From contig NC_052350.1 of the NCBI RefSeq assembly GCF_009727055.1, forward strand, positions 24,321,330-24,385,329: 64,000 nt of DNA, in the 5' to 3' direction. Shown piece by piece: positions 22,679-33,953 of the stretch. Below the pieces are notes generated by a model. That model had not been told where the DNA came from and did not search any database. It saw only the letters and a list, made by a program, of their open reading frames with translations. Every line of letters starts with the position of its first letter. The stretch's first letter is position 1. Made by a program: the position numbers and the translations under genes. This DNA is from Benincasa hispida (lineage: Eukaryota > Streptophyta > Magnoliopsida > Cucurbitales > Cucurbitaceae).

Positions 22679-23093
22679 GCACACATACACAAGAAGCACA
22701 CACACATGCACATGCACACACACGCGCACACACACACGCACATGCGCGCGCGCAAGCACACACGCACACACATGTACACGTGCACACATACGCGTGCACA
22801 CACACGTACACGCACATGCGCACACACGTGCACATGTGCACGCGCGCACACAGAGGCACACGTGCATACACACACGCATAAACACGAGAGCACGCGCACA
22901 TACACACACACTTACACGTGTGCACACACACGCACGCACGCACACACACATGCACAGCTGACGCGCGTGCGTGCATACAAACACACACGCGCGCACACGT
23001 GCACACACACATGCACCACACACGCACACACATGCACACGCGCACACACACACGCACACACACATACGCACAGACGCACGGACGCATGCCGCA
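22679..23093. repeat. Alternating CA/CG array, left part
   Basis: Almost uninterrupted alternating pyrimidine-purine dinucleotides (CA, CG, TG, some TA). It continues at 28883 beyond the gypsy element, which duplicated CCGCA at 23089-23093. It is an irregular mosaic of CACACA, CGCGCG and GTGCACAC, not a fixed-unit satellite. Open frames through it (His/Thr-rich on the plus strand, Cys/Val-rich on the minus) exist only because the repeat lacks stop codons. Confidence 0.95.
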
Positions 23094-23580
23094 TGTCACG
23101 GTCATGCTTGTCCAGGGCCTGTTGCCCATGGCCGCATGCCCGATCCAACCCCCTTTTAGCATACTTTCATATCTTGTATTGTATTAGCTTAGTTAGCTTG
23201 ATTTCTTTACATTTTCATTGTAAGTGACCACTCGCCCTTTTGCATATGCAAGGGCGCCAGTTGGCTTTTTGTTTAGAATGCACTATATGGGGATAAGACT
23301 AACCATCACTTCCTCATACCCGGAGTAGTATCTATAAAGCTGTTGTTGTTGCTTATTGCTTTCTAGTCTACTACAATCTTTCTTTCTTTATTCACACTCA
23401 CAAAAACTTCTTACGAAAACCTTTTCTCCAAACCCATTTTCCCTAAAACGGGGGTGGAGGTTGCGAAGAGGCACTCGATGTGCCATCGGCAGTCCGTATT
23501 CGAGTTGGCTGATTTGTTCGTGAGCGGGAACAAGTGCCGCACAATCGCTAAGAGAAGCTTCCGAAAGAGCGATTGTGACA
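23094..23580 (+). repeat. 5' LTR of chromovirus
   Basis: A 487-bp LTR. The sequence TCTATAAAGC (TATAAA at 23333) is a likely promoter. A TTGCATATGCAAGGGCG block with a small palindrome lies upstream of it. Confidence 0.93.
23333..23338 (+). promoter_or_regulatory. TATA box candidate of chromovirus LTR
   Basis: TATAAA in TCTATAAAGC, preserved in both LTRs (28623-28628 in the right one). It would drive the genomic transcript of the element; inference from position and conservation. Confidence 0.55.
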
Positions 23581-23582
23581 GT

Positions 23583-23595
23583 TGGTATCAGAGCC
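23583..23595 (+). other. Primer-binding site
   Basis: TGGTATCAGAGCC lies two bases after the LTR end and is complementary to the 3' end of plant initiator-Met tRNA. Confidence 0.92.
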
Positions 23596-23626
23596 AAGTC
23601 GGCTCACAGAGGGAAGATCAGTGATC

Positions 23627-25035
23627 ATGTCGGCGACGAAGAACCTGAACAAGTCCCATGTGGACAGGTTGGTAGAGATGGAAGAGCAAATGCTCTACCT
23701 GAGAGAGGTCCCAGATAATGTCCGTTTCCTAGAGACCCGGGTACAAGAAGTTATTGAGAAAGCTGATGGAATTGATGCGGTAGTAGGCCCACCTCGACAG
23801 ATTACCCGTCTGAGAATTGATGATGAGGGTAGAGACCCTCGAGACGAAAATAGCATGGTCCGGCAGCTTTGAACGAGGCGATAGCTCATCGGGCTCTGTT
23901 GCCCACATAGAGGAGCATGTTGAAGAGCTGGAAGGCTCCCAAAAAGCAATACTTCAGATGGTAACCGATTTGTCTGAAGACTTTCAGTCAGCCCTTGACG
24001 TCGTCAGAGCCGAGATAGCGGATGTGAGTGCTAGGGTGAATCTCACCATCCGAGCGGTAGGGAACCAAGCCCCATCTGGGGAAGCAATGGCAGTAAGCAG
24101 ATAAAAATCCTAGAACCGAAACCTTTCTGTTGGGTGCGAGAAGCGAAAGCCTTGGAAAATTTTATCTTCAACCTTGAGCAATACTTCAAGGCGACGAACA
24201 CAGTGACTGAAGAAGTCGAAAGTCACACTAGCAACGATGCATCTAGCTGAAGATGCAAAACTGTGGTGGAGATCACAATTTACAGACATACAGGAAGGAT
24301 GATGCACTTGATACTTGGGATAGATTGAAACAAGAACTTCGCTCGCAATTCTTCCCTGAAAATGTCGAGATCTTGGCTTGACGAAAACTCCGAGAGCTGA
24401 AGCAAACAGGTAACATCAGGGACTACGTAAAACAGTTTGCAGGACTCATGTTGAACATACGAGATATGTCTGAAAAAGACAAGGTCTTTTACTTTATTGA
24501 AGGGCTGAAACCGTGGGCGAAATCAAGACTATATGAACAGAGAGTACAGGATCTCCCCTTTGCCTATGCGGCAGTTGAACGGCTATACGACCTTAGCACT
24601 AACTCACAAGAGGTGAGGAAGCAGTCAACTTCCTCAAATAGGGGAAACAGAAACAGCCGTTCCAGTCCTCCTAGACCTGGGGGAGGAGACAAGAACACAG
24701 GGGGGGACCGTAAATTATCCCAACCGAGATCAGGAAACAACTGGCGGGGGCCGCCGCAACAGCATAACAATTACAATCGCCCCCTGTCTTGTTTCATATG
24801 TAGAGGGCCACAAAGGGCGGGTGAATGTCCAAATCGAACCACGTTCAATGCTTTTCAAGCCACGTTAGCCTTTACCTCCAAAGACAAGGCTGAACTGGAG
24901 GAGACGGTAATCGAGCCAGCTGCAGAAATTGAGAATCCCAGGATGGGGGCATTAAAATTCTTATTTGTGCTTCAGAAGAAAATGGGAAAGGCGACGGAGC
25001 CACTAGAGAAAGGACTCATGTATGTGGACGCTTAG
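23627..25035 (+). pseudogene. gypsy gag with zinc knuckle
   Basis: The first ATG after the PBS is at 23627 (MSATKNLNKSHVDRLVEMEE). That frame stops at 23872 and the reading moves to the frame of 23817-24104. The capsid region (KALENFIFNLEQYFKAT near 24150, then LKQTGNIRDYVKQFAGLM near 24400) is broken. An open piece at 24448-25035 carries IEGLKPWAKSRLYEQRVQDL, a Gly/Arg/Ser-rich basic stretch and the knuckle CFICRGPQRAGECPNR, in which the His of CCHC is Arg. Gag binds and packages RNA; frameshifts and the lost ligand suggest loss of function. Confidence 0.87.
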
Positions 25036-25062
25036 GTCAACCAAAGACCGGCCAAGAACACT

Positions 25063-25365
25063 ATGGTTGACTCTGGGGCCACCCATAACTTCATGGCTAA
25101 AACAGAAGCTCGCCGCCTGAACTTGACTTGGGAAAGAGATGCATGGAAGATGAAAGCTGTGAATTCCGCAGCCCTATCGATTACGGGGATAGCGAAGAGA
25201 ACTCTAGTGAAGTTAGGAGACTGGAAGGGCTTCATTGACTTCGTGATTGTCAAGATGGATGATTTCGACGTGGTATTGGGGATGGAATTCCTACTTGAAC
25301 ATAAAGTCATACCAATGCCCCTCGCCAAATGTCTGTCATTATCGGATCTACATCTACCATAGTCC
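25063..25365 (+). pseudogene. gypsy aspartic protease
   Basis: A 99-residue frame opens with MVDSGATHNFMAK, which contains the D-S-G active site. It continues with the conserved DFVIVKMDDFDVVLGMEFLL and ends in a frameshift at about 25330, where the RT frame takes over (overlapping start at 25329). In complete elements protease is part of one gag-pol frame, cleaving the polyprotein. Confidence 0.9.
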
Positions 25366-26290
25366 AAGCCAGTATCAAGCAGCCAAATGGGGTGAGAATG
25401 ATCTCAGCTCTTCAAAGCCACGACGAACCCACGTTCATGGCCATCCCAATAGAATCAGTTGAGTCCACTGAAGAGGAGATCCCCCAAGACGTTCTATTTG
25501 TCTTGGAAGAGTATCGGGATGTCATGCCGAAAAGCTTGCCCAAGTCCTTACCCCCACGAAGGGGGATTAACCATGAGATTGAGTTGTTACCAGGGGCAAA
25601 GCCGCCTGCCAAGAATGCATATCGAATGGCCCCGCCAGAATTGGCCGAACTCCGGAAACAATTAGACGAGTTGTTAGATACAGGATTTATTAGACCGGTG
25701 AAGGCCCCTTACGGAGCCCTAGTACTGTTCCAGAAGAAGAAGGATAGAAGCCTCCGGTTGTGCATCGATTATCGGGCCTTAAATAAGCTCACAGTTCGTA
25801 ACAAATATCCCCTTCCTATCATTACTGACTTATTTGATCAGCTTCACGATGCTAAGTATTTCTCGAAGCTGGACCTACGGTCTGGATATTATCAGGTCCG
25901 AATTGCTGAAGGAGCATGAACCTAAGACGACCGTGGTCACGAGATTGGAAGCCTTCGAATTCCTCGTGATGCCCTTTGGCCTCACCAATGCTCCATCAAC
26001 TTTCTTGTACCTTAATGAACCAAGTGTTTCACGAATACCTCGACAAATTCGTCGTAGTGTATTCTTGATGACATTGTGGTCTTATAGTCCTCAGCTGGGG
26101 ACCATCGACATCACCTCCAACTAGTCTTCGAAAAGCTGAGGAAAATCAGTTGTATGTAAAGAGAGAGAAATGCTCATTTGCCAAGAGCACATAAATTCCT
26201 CGGCCACGTGATTGAGTGTGGTCGGTTGGTATGGAAGAGGGCAAGGTGGCCTGCGATTAAGACTGAAGGGTACCATAATCCGTGACTGAA
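25329..26290 (+). pseudogene. gypsy reverse transcriptase
   Basis: The open piece 25329-25919 contains the linker and RT N-terminus: [40 protein letters not shown] and [20 protein letters not shown] stop replaces a Trp codon at 25917. The next frame gives FEFLVMPFGLTNAPSTF. The catalytic F/Y-x-D-D box survives as a frame-broken FLDDIVVYS-like reading at about 26062-26090. HKFLGHVIECGRL is seen near 26190-26230. Confidence 0.9.
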
Positions 26291-26815
26291 CTACGATCCA
26301 TTCCTCGGACTACCAACTACTATAGGCGGTGTAGAAGGATTCTTGAGAAGAACAGGGCCATTAATCGAACTGTTGAAGAAAGATAGCCAATGGAGCTGGA
26401 CTCCTGAATGTTCAAGCCGCCTTTGAGGGCTTGAAGAAAGTGATGATTGAGGGGCCGGTCCTCGGAATTGCTAACGTGACCAAGCCATTTTGAAGTAGAG
26501 ACTGATGCTTCTGACTTCACGTTGGGCGGGTGTCCTCCTCCAAGACGGACACCCCATCGCGTATGAGAGTAGGAAACTAAATGATGCCGAAACGGAGGTA
26601 TGCTGCCTCCGAGAAGAGATGTTACAGTAGTTCACTGCTTGAGGGCCTGAGACCAGTATCTTTTGGGGGCCAAGTTCGTGGTCAAGACCGACAACAACTC
26701 CATTTGTCACTTCTTCAACCAACCGAAGTTGTCGTCGAAACAGGCATGGTGCCAAGAGTGTGTCTAGCAGAGTTCGACTTCCAATTCGAACAATAGGACC
26801 GGGGAAAATTAACCA
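26291..26815 (+). pseudogene. gypsy RNase H
   Basis: Heavily frameshifted. Recognisable pieces include FEVETDASDF near 26490-26518 (first Asp, in a different frame from the flanks), GHPIAYESRKLNDAE near 26545-26590 and DNNSICHFF near 26690-26715. Position between RT and integrase is as expected. Confidence 0.75.
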
Positions 26816-27800
26816 AGCGACCGATGCTCTTAGCCGAAAGAGCGAACATGCGGCCCTATGCATGTTCGCGCGCGCCTACAAGCAAGTACGTTGAGTGCAA
26901 AGTTACGGAGAAACTGTCAAAATACTTGACAAGCGACACAACGGTGCAGGCCATCCTACAGTTGGCCAAAGAGGGGAGACACGCCAGTTCTGGGTGGAAG
27001 ACGATCTACTATACACCAAGGGCAATTCGCTCTACATCCTTAGATTCCGGGGAGTTACGAAGGTCGCTGATGAAGAGTGTCACGACACACGTGGCGGGAC
27101 TAATGGTTTGGCAGAGGACTTATGCCATTATGAAACAAGGCTACTATTGGCAAGCCTTCGAGACGATGTCATGCAATTTACCAAGACTTTCCTTGTCTGC
27201 CAACAAGATAAGGTCGAAAGCGAAATTAGCGGGTCTGCTGGAACCCCTACCTGTGCCTTCTAGACCATGGGAGAGCATGTTTCGACTTCATCACCCATTT
27301 GCCAAGGTGGGAGAGTTCGAATCGATCCTTGTTATTCATCGACCGGTTCTAAAAATATGCCACTTTCGTCCCACACGCCGAAAATGTGCACAGCCGTGAT
27401 GACTGCTCAGCTGTTCTTCAAACACATCGTGTAATTATGGGGCATCCCCGCGAGCATTGTTAGCGATCGGGATGGAAGATTAACTGGGACATTCTGGACA
27501 GAATTGTTCAAAATATGGGGTCAACACTGAATATCTCCTCTAGCTATCATCCCCAAACTGACGGCCAGATGGAATGCTTCAACAGTATGCTCGAGGAATA
27601 TCTGCATCACTTTATCGACGCTAGGCAGAAGAACTGGGTCCAGTTGTTAGATGTGGCTCAGTTAAGCTTCAATAGCCAGCAGAGTTCTGCGACCGGAAAA
27701 ATGCCCTTCGAAGTGGTGTGCAGCAGACAGCCACTCATGCCACACTTGGTGGACCATTCTTATGCAGGCAAAAATCATCAGGCACATTAACTTCACTAAA
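26816..27800 (+). pseudogene. gypsy integrase
   Basis: The N-terminal zinc-binding region is spread over two frames (27060-27215: a His-containing CHDT motif, then QRTYAIMKQGYYW and CLVCQQDK in the other frame). The core then shows FDFITHLPR-like readings near 27284, SIVSDRDGRLTGTFW (second Asp, about 27453-27495), SSSYHPQTDGQMECFNSMLE (Glu, about 27536-27595) and the tail QLLDVAQLSFNSQQSSATGK. The stretch 27515-27790 is open. Integrase joins element DNA to nuclear DNA. Confidence 0.87.
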
Positions 27801-27869
27801 GAGTGGAGCAAAACCTCTGAGATAGCTCGCGCCTACCTAGAAGAGAATCAAGAAGGATGAAGAAGTGGG

Positions 27870-28345
27870 TTGATAAGAAGTGGAGGGCCCTCGAGTTTCA
27901 AGTCGGGACAAGTCCTAATCAAGGTACGACCGGAACAGTTTCGTTTCCGAGGCCAGAGAGATCAATGGCTAGTAAGGAAATATGAAGGTCCAGTGGAGGT
28001 AATTGAGAAGGTCGGGAGAACCTCATATATAAGGTTCAGTTACCCTCATGGTATGAAGATCATTCCTGTCATCCATGTGAGTATCCTGAAGCCCTATCAT
28101 CCCGATCCGAGGATGAACAACGAAAACATGCTAAGGCGCCCACCGGTACACGATTGAAGAGTTCTGCTGAGAAAGAAGTTACACAAATCCTGGATAAACG
28201 TATGCGCCGTATTGGAAGACCTAGACGAGAACTGATAGAGTTCTTAGTGAAATGGAAGGATCTCCCCACGACGAAGAGATCAGTTGAGAGCGGGTCGAAG
28301 ATTTGAAGAATGCAGCTCCAACCATCGCAGATTTTGAAACAAGGT
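27870..28345 (+). pseudogene. Integrase C-terminus and chromodomain
   Basis: 27870-28157 carries the post-core GPVEVIEKVGRTSYIRFSYP and VIHVSILKPYHPDPR. After a stop at 28155, the reading KEVTQILDKRMRRIGRPRRE, IEFLVKWKDLP and ERVEDLK (about 28166-28305) is a chromodomain. Chromodomains of chromoviruses recognise histone marks of heterochromatin and guide integration. A frameshift at about 28270-28290 removes part of the fold. Confidence 0.85.
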
Positions 28346-28372
28346 CAGTTGACGAGGACGTCAACCAATTAA

Positions 28373-28383
28373 GTGGGGGAGAA
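28373..28383 (+). other. Polypurine tract
   Basis: GTGGGGGAGAA immediately before the 3' LTR. Confidence 0.9.
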
Positions 28384-28882
28384 TGTCACGGTCATGCTTG
28401 TCCAGGGCCTGTTGCCCATGGCCGCATGCCCGATCCAACCCCTTCTAGCATACTTTCATGTCTTGTATTGTATTAGCTTAGTTAGCTTGATTTCTTTACA
28501 TTTTCATTGTAAGTGACCACTCGCCCTTTTGCATATGCAAGGGCGCCAGTTGGCTTTTTGTTCAGAATGCACTATATGGGGATAAGACTAACCATCACTT
28601 CCTCATACCCGGAGTAGTACTCTATAAAGCTGTTGTTGTTGCTTATTGCTTTCTAGTCTACTACAATCTTTCTTTCTTTATTCACACTTACAAAAACTTC
28701 TTACGAAAACCTTTTCTCCAAACCCGTTTTCTAAAACCGTTTTCCCTAAAATGGGGGTGGAGGTTGCGAGGGCACTCGGTGTGCCATCGGCAGTCCGTAT
28801 TCGAGTTGGCTGACTTTGTTCGTGAGCGGAACAAGTGTCGCACAATCGCTAAGAGAAGCTTCCGAAAGAAGCGATTGTGACA
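28384..28882 (+). repeat. 3' LTR of chromovirus
   Basis: A 499-bp partner of 23094-23580 with a few small indels (for example an extra CGTTTTCTAAAAC-type segment near 28725). TSD CCGCA follows at 28883. Confidence 0.93.
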
Positions 28883-30325
28883 CCGCACACACACACATGC
28901 GCGCACATGCGTACACACACATACACACACGTGCACACAACTACACATGCACCGCACGCATGCGCGCACACACACATGCACACAACACATTGACATGCGC
29001 ACGCGCACGCGCATATACACACGTGTGCACGCACATACGCACACACGCACATACACGTGAACACACACACACATACGCACGTACGCATGCACACACGCGC
29101 ACACATAGGCACATACACACGCGCATACGTGCACACAAACGCGTGCACACGGGCACACACGCGCACACACATACACACACGCACGCACACACATACGCAC
29201 GAGCATGCACGCATGCACACATGCACACACACACACAAATGGACACACAGATGCATGAATGCACGCATAGACGCATGCCGCACACACACACACACGCGCG
29301 CACATGCGCACATACACATACACACACCCACACACATGCACACACACGCACGCACGCACGCATGCACCACACACATGCAAACGCGCACAAAACACACATG
29401 CGCACGCCACACACACACACACACATACAACACATTGATACGTGCACGGCGCGCGCGCATGCACACACGACACAACAGTACACACGTGCACACATACACA
29501 CACACGCACACGTGCACACAAACGCGCGCACACGTGTATACAACGCACGCGTGCACACGCGTACATACACACACACACGTGCGTTGCACACACGCACACA
29601 TATGCGCACACACACACACACACACACAACACATGCGCAGACGGCATACAAACGCGCGCACACGCACGCACACACATGTGCGCACACGCACACACACACA
29701 CACGCACACACACTCGCACACACATGCACATACACACACACGCACACACACATGCACATACACACACACGTACACACATGCACACACGCGCACTCACATA
29801 CACACAGGCACATGCGCACACAAGTGCACACACAAATACTTATGCACATACACATGCACACACGCAGACGTACACGCGCACACGCTACATGCACATGTGT
29901 ACACGCACATACGCATGCACACGCATGTGCGCGCACACACACATACACATGCACACACACACACACGCGTGCACACACATGCGCGCGCACACGTGTACGC
30001 CCACATACACGCGCACACACACGTGCACACATACGCACGCACGCACACACCACACGCACACTCGCACACACGCGCTTACATTCACATACGTGCGCGCACA
30101 CACACACACACACGCACGCACGTACGCACACACACAACACAACACACACACACACGCGTGCACACACATGCACACGCACACGCACACGCGCACACATACA
30201 CGCACACGTACATGCGCACACACGCACACACACATGTGCACACGTACACACATATGCACACACACATACACACATGCACACACGCGCACACACACGCATG
30301 CACGTGTGTGCGTGTCACACACACA
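28883..30325. repeat. Alternating CA/CG array, right part
   Basis: A 1.44-kb continuation of the array at 22679-23093, again nearly all alternating pyrimidine-purine steps. It ends with a polarity switch (GTGTGTGCGTG next to CACACACACAC at about 30304-30326), which is a short inverted repeat. Apparent proteins of more than 500 residues on the plus strand and about 450 on the minus strand are low-complexity readings of the repeat. Confidence 0.95.
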
Positions 30326-31255
30326 CTGGAGATTTCTACTATCCAGCAGCACGAGGGGCATTCAAGATACTTTAGATTTCTTAAGTATCTTGAATGTCGA
30401 TTCAATTTTGGCTCTAATTGGTTGAAGAATCAAGAGTTACTATTCAGTAGCACAAGGACCCCATTGACGAGTTTTGGTGAGTTTTGGTTCTTATTCTTGA
30501 AGGATTTTGGTCTATCAATGGATAGTTGGCCTAATTTTCGGTTAAATCTTGATTGTGGAGGATTAATTTGGGTTTTCAAGATGTTTGGATCCGCCATCTA
30601 AACATTGTCAAAAGCATTTTGACATGTTTTGGTAAGTATATTAAGCCTTGGGACCCTTGATTTAAATATGGTATGTTATTATTTGAGGTTCTAACCATTA
30701 TCTTTGAATCTGTTTAGATTGGGAGGTTTGCTTGGGACCTTGAAAGCGTTCTTTTTTAAAGCAGACCACGCTTTGGGTTCTAATTTAAGATTTGGTGAGA
30801 AATTGACTTGCGTGTATAATGATAAACAAGCTTGTAATTTGAGATAAATAATCTTACTACTGGAACCATCTTTGTATCAGACGATAAAATTTAAGGATAA
30901 TTTTGATGATTTTAAGAATACATGCATCGAGATGTCTGAAGATATATGGGCTTATCTTTAATATGTTTGCAGTATATTGTAAGTACGGGCCTGAATTAAA
31001 TTTGTATATTATTTGATAAGAGGTTGTATGAGCATGATGTTATATTGCATGATTGTGGGACTTTATTTTATGATGCATGTTATTTATGATAGTGTTAATT
31101 GCCCCCTATCCATAGTTATGTACCCACTAGAGATTAGTGATCTCCTTCGGGATTTCATCATAGGTTGTGTTTTCTTTCGGACTCATCAGAGGTTATGTTT
31201 CCTTCTGGATTCACTAGAGGTTAGTGATCTCCTTGGGGATTTCACCAAGAGGTTA
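30326..31255. repeat. Unassigned LTR-like remnant
   Basis: Moderately AT-rich, no coding frame with a known domain. It contains a perfect 13-bp inverted repeat (ATTCAAGATACTT 30360-30372 and its complement 30383-30395) and ends in a minisatellite. The general make-up (long non-coding body plus ~30-bp minisatellite) resembles the solo-LTR-like element at 41583-44363, so a truncated gypsy LTR is my guess. It is cut at 31256 by a family-B copia LTR. Confidence 0.35.
31110..31255. repeat. Minisatellite, ~4 units of ~28-35 bp
   Basis: Units resemble GAGGTTATGTTTCCTTCTGG followed by ATTCACTA, with variants containing AGTGATCTCCTT in place of ATGTTTCCTT. Confidence 0.7.
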
Positions 31256-31949
31256 TGAAAGGAATCAAGTTCCTGCAGCAGTGTGAGATCACCTTGCATT
31301 TAGTTTTTTTTCGATCTTATGGAAATAAAATGCCACAGTCTACACAAGAAGAACAAAGGATAATCATCAAAATTAGCATGCTATAGAAGAAGAAGAAATG
31401 GGATAGAAGGACCTCACCTTTGCTGAATTTCGATCTTCTCGTAAATTCTTCTTGCTTGTCTCACGAACACCTCTTAGATGATCAAGGACACCATCGCAAG
31501 AATAGTCTTGTTATTTTCTAGGACTCAAAGGATTAGATGTGGGGTCTTTAACACTTTGGAAGAGGAAAAGGTAGAGAGAATTTGTTGAGAGAGTAGAGAG
31601 AAATTTGGTGGAGGCTAGGGATGTTATTTATTATTATTATTTTTTTTGCACAATGAAATTCCTTGCTCTAAATGGGCTATAAAGATATATTTATATGGAG
31701 AATGGTTAACGCTTTCTCCAAGTATTTTCTTTTCCACCCTTAATACTAATTAAATAACTCTTATTTAATTAATTGATATACTAATTAAATAACTATATAT
31801 TAAATCCTATTTAATATATAGTTAATTAATTAACATATAAAGATCACATATTTATGTGTCTGTAGCTTTCTAACATTATAATTAATTAATTAATTCTTCA
31901 TGAATCAAATTCACATGAATTAATATTTGAATCTCATTCAAAATTTTCT
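31256..31949 (-). repeat. Family-B copia LTR, part 1 (continues at 54387)
   Basis: The sense end lies at 31256 (TGAAAGGAATC). The sequence matches other family-B LTRs at 55766 and 58770. It is interrupted at 31950 by the family-A composite. Its last bases, TTTCT (31945-31949), are duplicated at 54382-54386, after which the same LTR resumes. Confidence 0.85.
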
Positions 31950-33936
31950 TGTTGGGATTGATGTCGTAATTCTCCCGGAATCTCGTAGTTTGTAAACAGT
32001 TTGTACACATTGTTATTAATGAAATAAGAGTTATTTTATTTGCATTTACTTATATCTAATAAAGTAAGATCCGTAGTTATTTTACGTAAACTTAAGCATG
32101 TATGTGAAACATACAAGTGGATCACGCCTTAAGTAATAACCTAAATGGTCTGTAGTATAAGGATAAAAGAGGGATACCTTATCCTAGTGATACTACGAAT
32201 ACGACCCACTTTGTAGATGTTTACAAGTGTTGTAAACTGCTATAGATGGTATGATCTTGACCATTCATTAGAAGACATGCGAGCAAAGGTGTCCTATAAA
32301 AAGAGTTTATATAAGACCAAACTACGAGATAGTTAGTCTCTTTATATAATGCCGTTGATAATTGAGACTTACATTTTACTAAAACGACCATAGGTGACAT
32401 GACTATAATTCTAAGTGTTTTGGGAACTCTTGCCTTGAGGGCGGTCCTTTGATTAGTATGGGTGAGAACGGCCAAATTGCCAACTCAACAAGCCTACCTT
32501 TTTGGGGATTTGTTTGATTGGGGAGCTGGGAACTCAGTTATGCAAGATGAAATTCACTCATTCCCTAATGCAAGATTCTGGGTCTTGAACATAGTGGCCA
32601 CACCCTCTCTTTGAAAGAGAGGACTCAAACATAGTAGGATTATGACTTTTTGTTCATTAGAAGAATCAGTTGTACTTAAAGAGTTAGATGTAACTACAGG
32701 GGCAAAATGGTAAATTGGCCCAGCTGTATTTACGAGCGATTTGTGAAGGGTTATCGTACTATTGATTGGTTAATATGGACACAGAAATATATCTGTAGTG
32801 AGAAGAGTGCAACTCTCGGTCTTTAGTAGAGTGTCTGACAGTTCACGGATGGTGGATCTTGTGACTAAAGAGTTTAGTTAGTTATTCACGTATCGTTGGA
32901 GCTTCAAGCTACAGGTCCATAAGGTCTCCTTGGTAGCTCAATGGGTTCAAGTTGAGAATCAGATTTTGGAGTTAGTTTAAAGTGTTCAAATTAAGAAGAA
33001 GAAATTCAATTATAATGATATAATTGGTGTGATGTATGAGATACATTATTTGGAGGAATTAATGTAAATATGATTTACATTAAGTGCCATAAAATAGAAA
33101 AAGAACTATGGTTTATATGTTTCATGAGATGAATATTAAAACTATAGGTTATAAATATAATATGATAAGTTGTTATCATATTTATTTATAATATATTATT
33201 TATATGATAATTAATTTATTTTTCTCTAATAACCGATTAAGTGGGAGGTTATTGGAAGTTTTATGGTAACCATGAAATAAAAAGGAGAATTATTTTCCTA
33301 AATTCATAAGTTGCTTCATTCGGAAAGTACTCAGTGAAAGAGTTTTACTAAGCAATAGCATTTGACAGAGAATAAATGATCGTGTAAAGTTGACTATACG
33401 ATAGTCGTTCAGCTGATCGTTGCTACACGATCGAGTAGCAAAGTTTATGTGATAAGCTTCATTTACTAAACGATCAAGCACATTGTCTATGCGATAGACC
33501 AACTTCTTATCTCCCGCTTGCTCGATCGTCTTCTGTCTCTTCCTTAAGCCAAGATCATACAGAGGCCACAACTCCTAGATTCTCACATTGAGAATACCAA
33601 GGTAACCATTGTGGTGGTGTTCTTACTCAGTTCGTGAATCGAGTTGGACTCGATTGGGTTCGAGGAGCTATTGGTTGTTCGTGCTGTTCATATTCTGTTC
33701 ATTGCGTTCGAGTGTTGCTGTGGATGCATTGAAGATTGATCGAGGGATTCTTGAAGAATGGTTCTTTAAAGGTACGCATACTCTACCGCTTGATTCTTAT
33801 TGTAGCATGTTGTAATTTCGCTATATGCATGCCCTGTTAGTTTACGTTTATTGTAATTATTTATGTGTCAATCTGAATGGAATTTGGAACGATTCCTTTC
33901 GCTGCTCATGGAAATCCTCTGGTTTGATTTCCTTCA
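31950..33936 (+). repeat. 5' LTR, family A (+)
   Basis: A 1987-bp LTR. It starts TGTTGGGATTG, ends GATTTCCTTCA and is followed by the PBS. Short palindromic CGATCG phrases (33370-33510) are concentrated near its 3' part. Confidence 0.88.
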
Positions 33937-33938
33937 AT

Positions 33939-33953
33939 TGGTATCAGAGCCAG
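33939..33953 (+). other. Primer-binding site, family A (+)
   Basis: TGGTATCAGAGCCAG two bases after the LTR end, complementary to initiator-Met tRNA. Confidence 0.9.

Larger units (their letters stand above)
23094..28882 (+). mobile_element. Ty3/gypsy chromovirus
   Basis: LTRs 23094-23580 and 28384-28882 both start TGTCACGG and end TTGTGACA. The perfect 5-bp TSD CCGCA flanks them (23089-23093, 28883-28887). Between them lie the PBS, gag with zinc knuckle, protease, reverse transcriptase, RNase H, integrase, a C-terminal chromodomain and a polypurine tract. Integrase after RNase H makes it Ty3/gypsy, and the chromodomain makes it a chromovirus. The LTRs are nearly identical by eye with a few small indels, so the insertion is fairly young, yet pol has many frameshifts. 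Confidence 0.95.

Noticed and set aside
22591..23227. Several long frames on both strands with His/Thr- or Cys/Val-rich products
   Set aside because: They are readings of the alternating CA/CG repeat, which lacks stop codons in several frames; no domain, start context or conservation.
28688..30601. Frames of up to ~519 residues on both strands
   Set aside because: Same cause: low-complexity repeat translation, running into flanking LTR and unrelated sequence.
33939..33953. tRNA-like sequence TGGTATCAGAGC (also at 8748, 23583, 44246, 48044, 57799, 58755)
   Set aside because: These are primer-binding sites next to LTR ends; no cloverleaf is present, so they are not tRNA genes.
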